A stretch of DNA of 64,000 bases, taken from assembly GCA_036509255.1 (NCBI GenBank), contig DATCFY010000029.1:62001-126000 (forward strand), written 5' to 3'. Below, in pieces: positions 25,272 to 33,959 of this stretch. The position numbers were made by a program, and so were the translations under genes. Source of the stretch: RYN-230 sp036509255. GTDB lineage: Bacteria > Actinomycetota > Actinomycetes > Streptosporangiales > Streptosporangiaceae. The notes under the pieces were generated by a model that saw only the letters and a program-made list of their open reading frames with translations, was not told the origin of the DNA and did no database searches. How positions within the stretch are numbered: position 1 is the first letter of the stretch; every line of letters starts with the position of its first letter.

Positions 25272-26549
25272 TCACGCCGCCCTTCCTTGCTGATCATGGC
25301 GCTCGACCAAGACACCGCGCTCAAAGTGAGCCCCGGCCCGCACGAGCGCGACAAGGTGGGGCGCGTTGACGGCGCGCCATCGGTCCTGCGCTGACTCGAT
25401 CAGCTTGAATGCCATCGCCAGGCCCGCCGCCCGCGAGGCGGGCCCCTTGGTGACCTTGGTCCGGTGCCTTACCGTCGCAAAAGTCGACTCGATGGGATTG
25501 GTTGTGCGCAGATGCACCCAGTGTTCCGCGGGGTAGTCGTAGAACGCGAGCAGCTCGTCCAGGCCATCGGTGATCTTCGCGACCGCCTTGGGGAACTTTG
25601 CGCCGTAGGCGGCCTCGAACGCCTTCACCGCGGCGAGGGCACGGTCCTTGTCCTCAGCGCCCCAGATCTCCGCCAGAGCCTTCTTCGCGGCCGGGTGCGC
25701 GGACTTGGGCAGCGCAGCCAGCACGTTCGCGGTCTTGTGGAACCAGCAACGACCCTCCCTGGCCTCGGGGAACACCTCGCGCAGCGCGCCCCAGAATCCC
25801 AGCGCGCCGTCGCCCACCGCGAGCACTGGGGCGCGCATCCCACGGCGGGCGCAGTCGCGCAGCAGGTCAGCCCACGACTCCGCGGACTCCCGGTAGCCGT
25901 CAGCAAGGGCGATGAGTTCTTTGCGCCCATCAGCGCGCACGCCGATCATCGCCAGCAGGCGCAGCTTGTGCTCCTCCAGCCGGATGTTCACGTGGATGCC
26001 GTCAGCCCACAGGTAGACGTAGTCCACGCCGGACAGGTCCCGCTCGGCGAAGGCCCGCTGCTCGGCCTTCCACGTCTCGGTTAGCCGGGTGATCGCCGCC
26101 GCCGACAGCCCGGCCGATGAGCCCAGGAACTGGCCGAGGGCGGGCACGAAGTCACCGCTGGAGAGCCCGTGCAGGTAGAGCAGGGGCAGCACCTCGGTGA
26201 TCTTCGGGGTCTTGCGCGCCCACGGCGGCAAGATCGCCGAGGAGAACCGCCTGCGCTCCCCAGTGGCCGGGTCGGTGCGCTTGTCGTTGACCCTTGGTGC
26301 GGCCACCTCGATCGCGCCCGCGGCCGTCAGCACCTCCCGGCTCTGGTGATAGCCGTTACGCACCACCAGGCGGTGGCCACTCTCATCCCGCTCGGCCGCG
26401 AACGCCGCGATATAGGCGTCCACCTCGGCCTGCAGCGCTTCGGCCAGCATCCGCCGCGCGCCTTCCCGCACGATCTCATCGATCAGCGACGGAGCACGGT
26501 CCTTCCCGCCCTCGTGGCCGGAGCCGTCGCCAGGGACTACGGTGAGCAT
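25272..26549 (-). CDS. IS256 (Mutator)-family transposase
   Basis: A full-length transposase of about 425 residues. The DDE catalytic triad is D183 in WADGIHVNIR, D247 in AVGDGALGFW, and E354 in NPIESTFATVRHRT. The C/H motif of the family is CWFHKTANVLAALP. The ATG at 26549 is preferred to an upstream in-frame start (26579) from alignment memory. The right end of the element is probably at the dyad of 26590-26656. The left terminal repeat could not be found between 25078 and 25271, a stretch in which I recognise no gene either. Confidence 0.93.
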   Translation of the reverse strand: MLTVVPGDGSGHEGGKDRAPSLIDEIVREGARRMLAEALQAEVDAYIAAFAAERDESGHRLVVRNGYHQSREVLTAAGAIEVAAPRVNDKRTDPATGERRRFSSAILPPWARKTPKITEVLPLLYLHGLSSGDFVPALGQFLGSSAGLSAAAITRLTETWKAEQRAFAERDLSGVDYVYLWADGIHVNIRLEEHKLRLLAMIGVRADGRKELIALADGYRESAESWADLLRDCARRGMRAPVLAVGDGALGFWGALREVFPEAREGRCWFHKTANVLAALPKSAHPAAKKALAEIWGAEDKDRALAAVKAFEAAYGAKFPKAVAKITDGLDELLAFYDYPAEHWVHLRTTNPIESTFATVRHRTKVTKGPASRAAGLAMAFKLIESAQDRWRAVNAPHLVALVRAGAHFERGVLVERHDQQGRAA

Positions 26550-26589
26550 CGGGTTGTACCTTCCCGGCCGGCGCGCCAACGCCGGTCAT

Positions 26590-26656
26590 TGCTTGAGACT
26601 CCACACGGTCACCGGGAAGGTACACCCCTTCCCGGCCGATCCACAGGTCTCAAGCA
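26590..26656. repeat. 67-bp imperfect dyad upstream of the IS256 transposase
   Basis: Outer arms TGCTTGAGAC (26590-26599) and GTCTCAAGCA (26647-26656) are exact inverses. An inner hairpin CCGGGAAGG (26612-26620) with CCTTCCCGG (26627-26635) has a six-base loop. Both share one centre near 26623. It starts 41 bases upstream of the transposase start and could contain the element's right terminal repeat or a hairpin that blocks read-through. Confidence 0.75.
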
Positions 26657-26733
26657 TTGCTCTAACCGAGTGCTGACCTAACTGAGTGCTGATCCAATTG
26701 AGGCTGTCCGACCTCATCTACTTGAACGTGCAA

Positions 26734-27459
26734 CTACTTTGGGCTAGCGGGTATTCCGTGTGCGGAGCGGGCGGCCAGCGCCGCGCCGCAGTTGGCGGTG
26801 AGATGCAGCAGGACCGGCGCGGCGAGGCTGCCGGACCGTTCCCGCAGCCAGGACAGCAGGAGGCCGGCGGCGGCCGTTCCCGCGACGCTGGCGGCGACGG
26901 ACCCTACGGCGGCCCGGCGGCTGGCCGCCAGCTGGTTGATCCGCAGCGCTTCCAGAGTGGGCCGGACATGCCAGAGTCCGAACACCGCGCTGGTCACGGC
27001 CATGGCCGCCGGCTGGGGCAGGGCCCGGCGCAAAGCGGCCTGGAGTACCCCGCGGAACGCCACTTCTTCCCAGAGCACGGTGCCGCCCGGGATGCGGACC
27101 GTCACCTGGTAGGCGACCTCGGGCCAGGTCAGGCCAGTGATCCGCTGATCGGCAAGGACGGGCCGGGTGGCCGGCCCCGTGGCCATGACGACCCAGACCG
27201 CCGCCAGGGCGCCGGACGGCGCGGCGCCGCAGCGCAGTCCCGCGCCGAGCCGGTCGCGCCCCAGTCCGACGTCGGCGGCGGTCAGGCCGGTGGCGGCGGC
27301 CGCGGCCAGGGCGATGCCGGCGGCGCCGAGGTTGGCCAGCGGGTACCACCGCTTATGCCAGCGCTGCCGTCCGGCCAGGTTGTTGTAGGCGATGAGGGCG
27401 GCCGACCAGGTGGCGGCCAAGGCGGCGTCCCGGCACCGCCGGGATGTGGGCCCGCTCAT
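26734..27459 (-). CDS. CPBP-family intramembrane metalloprotease (CAAX protease-like)
   Basis: A 241-residue membrane protein with about six spans. The four CPBP motifs are intact: E131-E132 and R136 in LWEEVAFRGVL, H164 in FGLWHV, and H219/N223 in LLHLTAN. Relatives (Rce1/Abi type) are glutamate-dependent membrane proteases or act in bacteriocin self-immunity. Its ATG overlaps the stop of the LuxR-type regulator (ATGA at 27456-27459), making it the third gene of a kinase-regulator-CPBP operon. Confidence 0.85.
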   Translation of the reverse strand: MSGPTSRRCRDAALAATWSAALIAYNNLAGRQRWHKRWYPLANLGAAGIALAAAAATGLTAADVGLGRDRLGAGLRCGAAPSGALAAVWVVMATGPATRPVLADQRITGLTWPEVAYQVTVRIPGGTVLWEEVAFRGVLQAALRRALPQPAAMAVTSAVFGLWHVRPTLEALRINQLAASRRAAVGSVAASVAGTAAAGLLLSWLRERSGSLAAPVLLHLTANCGAALAARSAHGIPASPK

Positions 27460-28115
27460 CCGCCGGGCTGGACGAGCCCGGTTTCGTAGGCGAGGACCAC
27501 CGCCTGGGTGCGGTCCCGCAGACCCAGCTTCATCAGCACCCGGCTGACGTGCGTCTTCACGGTCTGTTCCGCGACCACCAGACGGCCGGCGATCTCCGCG
27601 TTGGACAAGCCCCGCGCGACGAGCGCCAGCACCTCGGTCTCCCGTTCGGTGAGATCCTGCAGGGTCTTGCGGCTGGGGCCGCGGGGCGCCCCCATCCGCG
27701 CGAACTCGGCGATGAGCCGCCTGGTCACGCTGGGGGACAGCAGCGCATCGCCCGCCGCGACGACCCGGACCGCCTCGGCGAGTTCCCGGGCCGAGGCGTC
27801 CTTGAGCAGGAAGCCGCTCGCCCCCCAGCGCAGCGCCTGGTACACGTAGTCGTCCAGGTCGAATGTGGTCAGCACCAGGACCCTCGGCGCGCCGTCCATC
27901 GCCGTGATCTGACGGGTCGCCTGCAGCCCGTCCATCACCGGCATCCGCAAGTCCATCAGGATCACGTCGGGCCTGAGCTGGATGGCCCGGGTAACCGCCT
28001 CCTGCCCGTTCACGGCCTCGCCGACGACCTCGATGTCGGGCTCACTGTTGAGTAGGGTGGTGAAACCGGAGCGGACCATGCCCTGGTCGTCGGCGATCAG
28101 TACCCGCACGGTCAT
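27456..28115 (-). CDS. NarL/LuxR-family response regulator
   Basis: A 219-residue regulator. Receiver domain with DD at 9-10, phospho-acceptor D55 in VILMDLRMPVMDG, the LTTFD switch and GFLLKDAS lysine. The C-terminal LuxR HTH is LTERETEVLALVARGLSNAE then IAGRLVVAEQTVKTHVSRVL. The ATG at 28115 overlaps the kinase stop (ATGA). Its C-terminal end DRTQAVVLAYETGLVQPGG resembles a free-standing remnant found at 43519-43587. Confidence 0.93.
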   Translation of the reverse strand: MTVRVLIADDQGMVRSGFTTLLNSEPDIEVVGEAVNGQEAVTRAIQLRPDVILMDLRMPVMDGLQATRQITAMDGAPRVLVLTTFDLDDYVYQALRWGASGFLLKDASARELAEAVRVVAAGDALLSPSVTRRLIAEFARMGAPRGPSRKTLQDLTERETEVLALVARGLSNAEIAGRLVVAEQTVKTHVSRVLMKLGLRDRTQAVVLAYETGLVQPGG

Positions 28116-29404
28116 GGCCCGCCTCCCACGCGATCCCCGGTATCCGGCAGGACCGCGGTGACCAGGAAACCGCCCTCCTCCGTGGGGCCGGCCTGCAGAT
28201 GGCCGCCGAGCATGACCGCCCGTTCCCGCATGCCGATAAGGCCGTGACTGGCGCCCTCCCGGTCCGCGTCCCGGTCCTGGGCCGCGCACGCGTCGTTGCG
28301 CACCTTGATCACCAGGGCGCTCGGGGCGTAGGCGAGTTCGACCCGCACTGCGGAGCCGGGGGCGTGCCGCATGGCATTACTCAGCGCCTCCTGCAGGATC
28401 CGGTAGGCGGACAGGTCGATGCCCTGCGGCAGGGCCCTGGCCGTGCCGCTGACCGACGACGTTACCCGCACGCCGCCGCTGCGCGCGGAGTCCAGCAGGC
28501 CCTCCAGTTCCGCGAGGCCGGGCTGGGGTGCGGTGTCCGCGCCGCTGCTGCGCATGACGCCGAGGAGCCGGCGCAGCTCGTCGAGGCCGCTCAGTGCGCT
28601 CGCTCGGATATCGGCGAAGCTTTCCGCGAGTTCCGGCGGGGGGTTGGCCACCTTGCGCGGGCCGGCCTCCGCCTGGATAGCGATCACCGACATGTGGTGG
28701 GCCACGATGTCGTGCAGTTCGCGGGCGATGCGCTGGCGTTCGGTGAGCAGGGCGCGCTCGCCCTCGAGGCGGCGGGCCTGCTGGGCAAGCTCGGTGCGGC
28801 CGCTCCGCCGGGCCCGGACGATGGCCCCGCTCAGCAGGGGGATGGCGGCCAGGATGGCGCCCGCACTGGTCTGCGCGTCCACGACGATGGCGCCCAGCAC
28901 GGTGACTGCGGCCACGCAGAGCACGAACCAGCCCTTGCCGCGCACCCCGACCGCGTACAGGCACAGGCCATAGACGAGCACCCCCGCGACCGGGTAGATG
29001 GCAGTGGATAGCGTGCGAGGGCCGATCGCCGCGGATACCCAGATCAGGCTCACCACGGACGCGGCCCAGGCCGTGGCGGGGAAGCGGGTGCGCAGCACCA
29101 GCGGCACGGCCAGCACGGCGGCGTACAGCAGGAGCATCTGGGTGCTGTACGGGTGGTGGTGCCGGCCGTTCTGCGTCTCCAGCCAGGAATCTGTGGCGCC
29201 CCAGAGGATGAGCGCGAGCGCGACGTCGGCCAGGAACACCAGGTCCACGGGGCCGAGCTGGAGGCGCTGCCGCCAGGCCGGAGGGGGCGACGGAGGGTCG
29301 GTGGCCCCGGTCGCCACCGCCGCCCGGATCACAGCCCGGATCCTGGCCCCGGCCGTGGCCCCGGCCGTGACCACTGCCACCCGGCGCGAGGCCCCAGAAC
29401 TCAT
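28112..29404 (-). CDS. NarL-type sensor histidine kinase (HisKA_3)
   Basis: A 430-residue kinase: four to six membrane spans within residues 52-198, then a dimerisation/phosphotransfer region with H231 in QRIARELHDIVAHHMSV. The HATPase end has AYRILQEALSNAMRHAPG and SHGLIGMRERAVMLGG. It lacks an obvious extracytoplasmic sensor, as in DesK-like kinases that sense the membrane. It is co-translated with its regulator (four-base overlap). The target genes may include the CPBP gene of the same operon. Confidence 0.92.
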   Translation of the reverse strand: MSSGASRRVAVVTAGATAGARIRAVIRAAVATGATDPPSPPPAWRQRLQLGPVDLVFLADVALALILWGATDSWLETQNGRHHHPYSTQMLLLYAAVLAVPLVLRTRFPATAWAASVVSLIWVSAAIGPRTLSTAIYPVAGVLVYGLCLYAVGVRGKGWFVLCVAAVTVLGAIVVDAQTSAGAILAAIPLLSGAIVRARRSGRTELAQQARRLEGERALLTERQRIARELHDIVAHHMSVIAIQAEAGPRKVANPPPELAESFADIRASALSGLDELRRLLGVMRSSGADTAPQPGLAELEGLLDSARSGGVRVTSSVSGTARALPQGIDLSAYRILQEALSNAMRHAPGSAVRVELAYAPSALVIKVRNDACAAQDRDADREGASHGLIGMRERAVMLGGHLQAGPTEEGGFLVTAVLPDTGDRVGGGP

Positions 29405-29626
29405 GACCTCAGCGTAAGTGCGAAGGCCCGGGCCTTTCGTGACCCGCGCGGGGTATCTGCCTGCCCCTACTCAGGTAGGGGGCAGGCCCGCCCGGTAGCC
29501 CTCCCGCGCCCGGCCTCCGGTACCTGAGAAGCAGCCTCCAGATGGGCTCTGCAGCGTGACGCCGGCTACCGGGGGGGGTCCGTAGCTTTCTGCCCAGCAC
29601 ACCCACTGGGCCAGGAAGGACACGCC

Positions 29627-30559
29627 ATGAGACTGCGCCGCGTGACCACTCTCGCGGTGGCTGCCGCTGCTGTGGCCGTCACGCTGACCGCTGCGGTGAA
29701 CCCGCAGCCTCCACCCGAGCCGCCGGTATCACTGCCTGCGCTCACCCCGGCGGCGCTGGCCGCCCGCTATACCGCCAGCTCGGGGGCGGTCGCACGCGCG
29801 GCTGCCGCCGCGGCCCGCTCCGGCGACCCAGCGCTGGCCCGCACCCTGGCGGGCCTGCGTCACCAGCACCTGCTCGGATTCGACCCGGACGGCCCGGGTG
29901 AGGCCGTCGAGGTCCTCGGGGACCTGGCCACCGCCCGCCGGGTCGTGATCCTCGTGCCGGGCTCCGACACGTCCCTCGCCACGTTCGCTTCCCGCGGGAC
30001 CGCTTCGCCGCAAGGCGGAGCCCGGGCGCTGGCCGCCCAGGCCCGCCGACTCGATCCCGGGGCCCGCCTCGCGGTCATCGCCTGGCTCGGCTACCGCACC
30101 CCGGGCCTGCTCAGCCCGGCCGTCCTCACGTCGGGAAACGCGGGGCAGGGCGCCCAGGCCCTGCGGCCCCTGGTGCTCAGCCTGGCCGCGCAGGGCGACC
30201 AGGTCGCGCTGCTATGCCACAGCTACGGATCGGTGGTGTGCGGGCTGGCGGCGCCGCAGCTGCCCGTCACCGACATCGCGGTGTACGGCAGCCCGGGCAT
30301 GGACGCCGCCTCGGTGCGATCCCTGCACACGACGGCCCGGGTGTGGGCCGGCCGGGACGCCGGCGACTGGATCCGCGACGTGCCCCACGTCCGGCTGATG
30401 GGGATGGGGTTCGGCGCGGACCCCACCGCGCCGTCCTTCGGCGCGCGCCGGTTCAGCTGCGGTGGCGACGGGCACAGCGGCTACCTGCAGCCGGGCAGCG
30501 CGTCGCTGCGCAACCTGGCCTACATCGCGCTGGGCGAACCCGGGAAGGTGACCCCGTGA
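29627..30559 (+). CDS. secreted alpha/beta hydrolase (DUF1023)
   Basis: A 310-residue exported protein with a signal peptide (RRVTTLAVAAAAVAVTLTAAV). The DUF1023 core has RRVVILVPGSDTSLATF, the nucleophile elbow LLCHSYGSVVCGL (GxSxG-like with C in the first place), and DIAVYGSPGMDA; the late acid/His part includes GDGHSGYLQPGS. Serine hydrolase activity is likely, the substrate unknown. The stop overlaps the GTG start of the acyltransferase gene (GTGA). Confidence 0.85.
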   Translation: MRLRRVTTLAVAAAAVAVTLTAAVNPQPPPEPPVSLPALTPAALAARYTASSGAVARAAAAAARSGDPALARTLAGLRHQHLLGFDPDGPGEAVEVLGDLATARRVVILVPGSDTSLATFASRGTASPQGGARALAAQARRLDPGARLAVIAWLGYRTPGLLSPAVLTSGNAGQGAQALRPLVLSLAAQGDQVALLCHSYGSVVCGLAAPQLPVTDIAVYGSPGMDAASVRSLHTTARVWAGRDAGDWIRDVPHVRLMGMGFGADPTAPSFGARRFSCGGDGHSGYLQPGSASLRNLAYIALGEPGKVTP

Positions 30560-31953
30560 AGCTCGCCGTGCTGGCCCGGTGGGGCGACTCGCCGCTTCGT
30601 TTTCCCGGGGGACTACCCCCGGAGCCCCCGGCCCCCGCGCATCCGCTGGCTCGGCGGGGACACGCCTTCGGCGCGCCCCGGCTCGCCATACGGAAAATGG
30701 GTGCACGCATCGAGGCGGCCACCCCCGCCGGCCGGGACCGCAGCGTCGACGCGCTCCGTGCGCTGGCCATCGCCGGGGTGATCCTCGGCCACTGGCTGGT
30801 CACCGCGCTCGTGCTGACCAGCTCCCCGTCCGGTGCCCGGCTGCATGACGCCAGCCCGCTGGCCGCCCTGCCCGCTCTGGCCCCGGTGTCGTGGATCTTC
30901 CAGACCCTGGCGATCTTCTTCTTCGTCGGCGGGTACGCGGCCGCGCGCAGCAGGCACACCGGCGGTGGTTACCTGGCCTGGCTGCGCGGCCGCCTGTCCC
31001 GGCTGAGCCGCCCGGTGGCGGTGCTGGCCGCCGTCTGGTTGCCGCTCACTGCGGCGATGGCCCTCGGCGGCGTCAGTTCCGGGATGATCCGCACCCTGGG
31101 GACGCTCGTCCTCGACCCACTGTGGTTCCTGGGCGTGTTCGCCGGGCTCACCGTCCTGACCCCACTCGCGGAAGCGCTGGTCCGCCGGTGCGGCGCCGCG
31201 GCGGCGCTCATCCCCGCCGCTGGTGTCGCCGGGGTGGACCTGGCCCGGTTCGGCCTCGGCGCTCCGGGCTGGATCGGCTGGGTCAACGTCGGAGCCGGCT
31301 GGCTGGTCCCCTACCTGCTCGGGATCGCGTGGGCGCGCGGGGCGCTGCGCGGCTGGAAGGTCCCCGCCGTCATGCTCGCCGCCGGCGCTGTGGGCACCGC
31401 GATTCTGGTCACCTGGGCCGGCTATCCGGCGAGCATGGTGGGCGTGAACGGGGCCGCGATCTCGAACCTGAACCCGCCCACGCTGGCCGCCGTCACCTTC
31501 GGCGTCGCCCAGGTCGGCCTCGCGCTGCTCCTGCGGCCCCGGCTGGCCCGGCTGATGCGCCGCCCGCTGGCCTGGGCCGCCGTGGCCCTGGTCAACCTGT
31601 CCGCGATGACCCTGTTCCTCTGGCACCAGTCCGCATTCCTGGCGGTGACCATGGCCGGGGCGATGGCCGGGCGCCTTCCGGGCCTGCTGACCGCACCGTC
31701 GGGTGCGGTCTGGATCGCGGAACGGCTGGCCTGGCTGCCCGCCTTCGCCGCCGCACTGGCCGCGGCCTGGCTGCTGTTCCACCGCTTCGAGCGGCCCCGT
31801 GCTGGCCGGCGCCCTGCTGGCCCCAGCCCTGCTGGCCCCGGCCCTGCCGGGCCGCCCGGGGGCGTGGTCAGCCCTCGGGCGCCTTCAGCCGCTCCAGCAG
31901 GGCCTCGTGCTCATCCCACAGCGCGTCCGGCAGGTGGCTGCCAAACGTGGTGA
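30556..31953 (+). CDS. acyltransferase family 3 membrane protein
   Basis: About 465 residues with ten or so membrane segments. The family 3 start is GRDRSVDALRALAIAGVILG with the histidine in GHWLVTALVL. Further features are FFFVGGYAAARSR, the periplasmic-edge arginine, FLWHQSAFLAV and a final basic tail. Such proteins acetylate or succinylate surface glycans. The GTG at 30556 was chosen for its four-base overlap with the hydrolase gene; a start at the ATG near 30700 is also possible. The C-terminal 45 residues are Pro/Ala/Gly-rich and overlap the convergent PEP carboxykinase gene by 86 bases. Confidence 0.82.
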   Translation: MKLAVLARWGDSPLRFPGGLPPEPPAPAHPLARRGHAFGAPRLAIRKMGARIEAATPAGRDRSVDALRALAIAGVILGHWLVTALVLTSSPSGARLHDASPLAALPALAPVSWIFQTLAIFFFVGGYAAARSRHTGGGYLAWLRGRLSRLSRPVAVLAAVWLPLTAAMALGGVSSGMIRTLGTLVLDPLWFLGVFAGLTVLTPLAEALVRRCGAAAALIPAAGVAGVDLARFGLGAPGWIGWVNVGAGWLVPYLLGIAWARGALRGWKVPAVMLAAGAVGTAILVTWAGYPASMVGVNGAAISNLNPPTLAAVTFGVAQVGLALLLRPRLARLMRRPLAWAAVALVNLSAMTLFLWHQSAFLAVTMAGAMAGRLPGLLTAPSGAVWIAERLAWLPAFAAALAAAWLLFHRFERPRAGRRPAGPSPAGPGPAGPPGGVVSPRAPSAAPAGPRAHPTARPAGGCQTW

Positions 31954-33694
31954 AGTACTCGCGGGTGTGGTCGGCCTCGTCCTGCCAGATGCCGGTGTCC
32001 ACTGACAGCAGCAGCGACAGGTCAGCCTCGCTCACCGACAGGCCGCTGGTGTCCAGGGAGTCCGGTGTCGGCAGGCTGCCGATCGCGGTGGGCTGCGCGT
32101 CGGCGTCCCCGGACAGCCGCTCGGTGATCCACTTCAGCACCCGGCTGTTCTCTCCGAAGCCGGGCCACGCGAACCGGCCATTGTCGTCCTTGCGGAACCA
32201 GTTGACGGCGTAGATGCGGGGTAGCTTCTCCGGGTCGGTCATGCCCCCGACCTTCAGCCAGTGGCCGAAGTAGTCACCCATGTTGTAGCCGCAGAAGGGC
32301 AGCATCGCGAACGGGTCATGGCGCAGTTCCCCGACCGTGCCCTCGGCCGCCGCGGTCTTCTCGGAGGCCACGGTGGCCCCGAGGAACACCCCGTGCTGCC
32401 AGGAGTAGGCCTCGGTGACCAGTGGCACCGCCGTGGCCCGGCGGCCGCCGAACAGGATCGCCGAGATCGGCACCCCCGCCGGGTCGTCCCACTCCGGGGC
32501 GATCGACGGGCACTGTGCCGCGTCCACGGTGAACCGGGAGTTGGGGTGGGCGGCCGGGCTGCCGGAGGCCGGTGTCCAGTCGCGGCCCTGCCAGTCGGTC
32601 AGGTGGGCCGGCGGCTCGTCCGTCAGGCCTTCCCACCACACGTCGCCGTCGTCGGTGAGCGCGACGTTGGTGAAGACCGTGTTGCTTCCCATCATCTGGA
32701 GAGCGTTCGGGTTGGTGACCTCGCTGGTGCCCGGCGCGACGCCGAAGAAGCCGGCCTCCGGGTTGATCGCGTAGAGCCGGCCATCCTCGCCGAACCGCAT
32801 CCAGGCGATGTCGTCGCCGATGGTCTCGATCTTCCAGCCCGGGATGGTGGGCTGCAGCATGGCCAGGTTGGTCTTGCCGCATGCGGACGGGAAGGCGGCC
32901 GTGATGTATTTCGCCTCGCCCTGCGGCGGGGTGACCTTGAGGATGAGCATGTGCTCGGCCAGCCACCCCTCGTCATGGGCCATGGCCGAGGCAATCCGCA
33001 GCGCGTAGCACTTCTTGCCCAGCAGGGCGTTCCCGCCGTACCCGGACCCGTAAGACCAGATCTCCCGGGTCTCGGGGATGTGCGAGATGTACTTGGTCTT
33101 GTTGCACGGCCACGGCACGTCGGCCTGGGCCGGCTGCAGCGGCGCGCCCACCGAGTGAACCGCGCGGACGAAGAAGCCGTCCGTGCCGAGCTCCTCCAGG
33201 ACCGGGGTGCCCATCCGAGTCATGATCCGCATCGAGGCCGCCACGTACGGCGAGTCGGTGATCTCCACGCCGAGCTGTGAGATCGCCGATCCGAGCGGGC
33301 CCATGCAGAACGGGACGACGTACATGGTCCGGCCGGCCATGCAGCCGGCGAACAGGTCGGAGAAGGTGGCGCGCATCTCCTCCGGGGCGATCCAGTTATT
33401 GGTCGGCCCGGCGTCCTCTTCTTTCTCCGAGCAGATGAACGTGCGGTCCTCGACCCGGGCGACATCGGAGGGGTCCGAGCGGGCCAGGAAGCTGCCCGGC
33501 CGCAGGTCCGGGTTGAGTGGCAGCAGCGTGCCCTGCTCGACCAGCAGGCTGGTCAGCTCATCCCATTCCGCCTGGGAGCCGTCGCACCACTGGACGCGGG
33601 CGGGCTGGGTCAGGGCTGCGATGTCCGTTACCCAGTCGGTCAGGCCGCTGTGTGCCGTCGGCGGCTGCTGCAGTCCTGGAATAGCGTCACTCAC
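31868..33694 (-). CDS. pckG: phosphoenolpyruvate carboxykinase (GTP)
   Basis: A 608-residue cytosolic enzyme converting oxaloacetate and GTP to PEP. Signatures: the P-loop FPSACGKTNLAML, the PEPCK motif TIGDDIAWMRFGEDGRL, GSGYGGNALLGKKCYALRIA, the guanine-binding WFRKDDNGRFAWPGFGENSR and FGGRRATAVPLV. Length is standard for the GTP class. The GTG at 33694 has GGGAGG eight bases upstream and is preferred to the longer frame. It catalyses the first gluconeogenic step from the TCA cycle. A RamB/PrpR-type regulator lies divergently upstream. Confidence 0.96.
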   Translation of the reverse strand: MSDAIPGLQQPPTAHSGLTDWVTDIAALTQPARVQWCDGSQAEWDELTSLLVEQGTLLPLNPDLRPGSFLARSDPSDVARVEDRTFICSEKEEDAGPTNNWIAPEEMRATFSDLFAGCMAGRTMYVVPFCMGPLGSAISQLGVEITDSPYVAASMRIMTRMGTPVLEELGTDGFFVRAVHSVGAPLQPAQADVPWPCNKTKYISHIPETREIWSYGSGYGGNALLGKKCYALRIASAMAHDEGWLAEHMLILKVTPPQGEAKYITAAFPSACGKTNLAMLQPTIPGWKIETIGDDIAWMRFGEDGRLYAINPEAGFFGVAPGTSEVTNPNALQMMGSNTVFTNVALTDDGDVWWEGLTDEPPAHLTDWQGRDWTPASGSPAAHPNSRFTVDAAQCPSIAPEWDDPAGVPISAILFGGRRATAVPLVTEAYSWQHGVFLGATVASEKTAAAEGTVGELRHDPFAMLPFCGYNMGDYFGHWLKVGGMTDPEKLPRIYAVNWFRKDDNGRFAWPGFGENSRVLKWITERLSGDADAQPTAIGSLPTPDSLDTSGLSVSEADLSLLLSVDTGIWQDEADHTREYFTTFGSHLPDALWDEHEALLERLKAPEG

Positions 33695-33959
33695 AGGATG
33701 TCCTCCCAATCACCGGCCGCTACCCGCAACTCGTTTAGCGCGGGGTCTCAAACAGAAACCGGATGCCACCTTAACAAGATGCACTCAAAGCCTGGCGGAG
33801 TGGTAGACCTGCATGTGTGGAGGTTTGTGGCGCTCAGCTCGCGATTCTGTAACTCTTGTGAAGACGGCGGGCGGTGGTCTAGACCGATTCGCCGAGGGAA
33901 GGCCTGCAGGACCTGCGCGACTATTCGCGGCGCGTCTGGAAGTTGCGGGCTGGTGAACG

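Noticed and set aside
25067..25354. Short minus-strand frame after the RibD-like gene
   Set aside because: It overlaps the transposase gene, has no recognisable motif and no convincing start; it may hold a scrap of an older gene.
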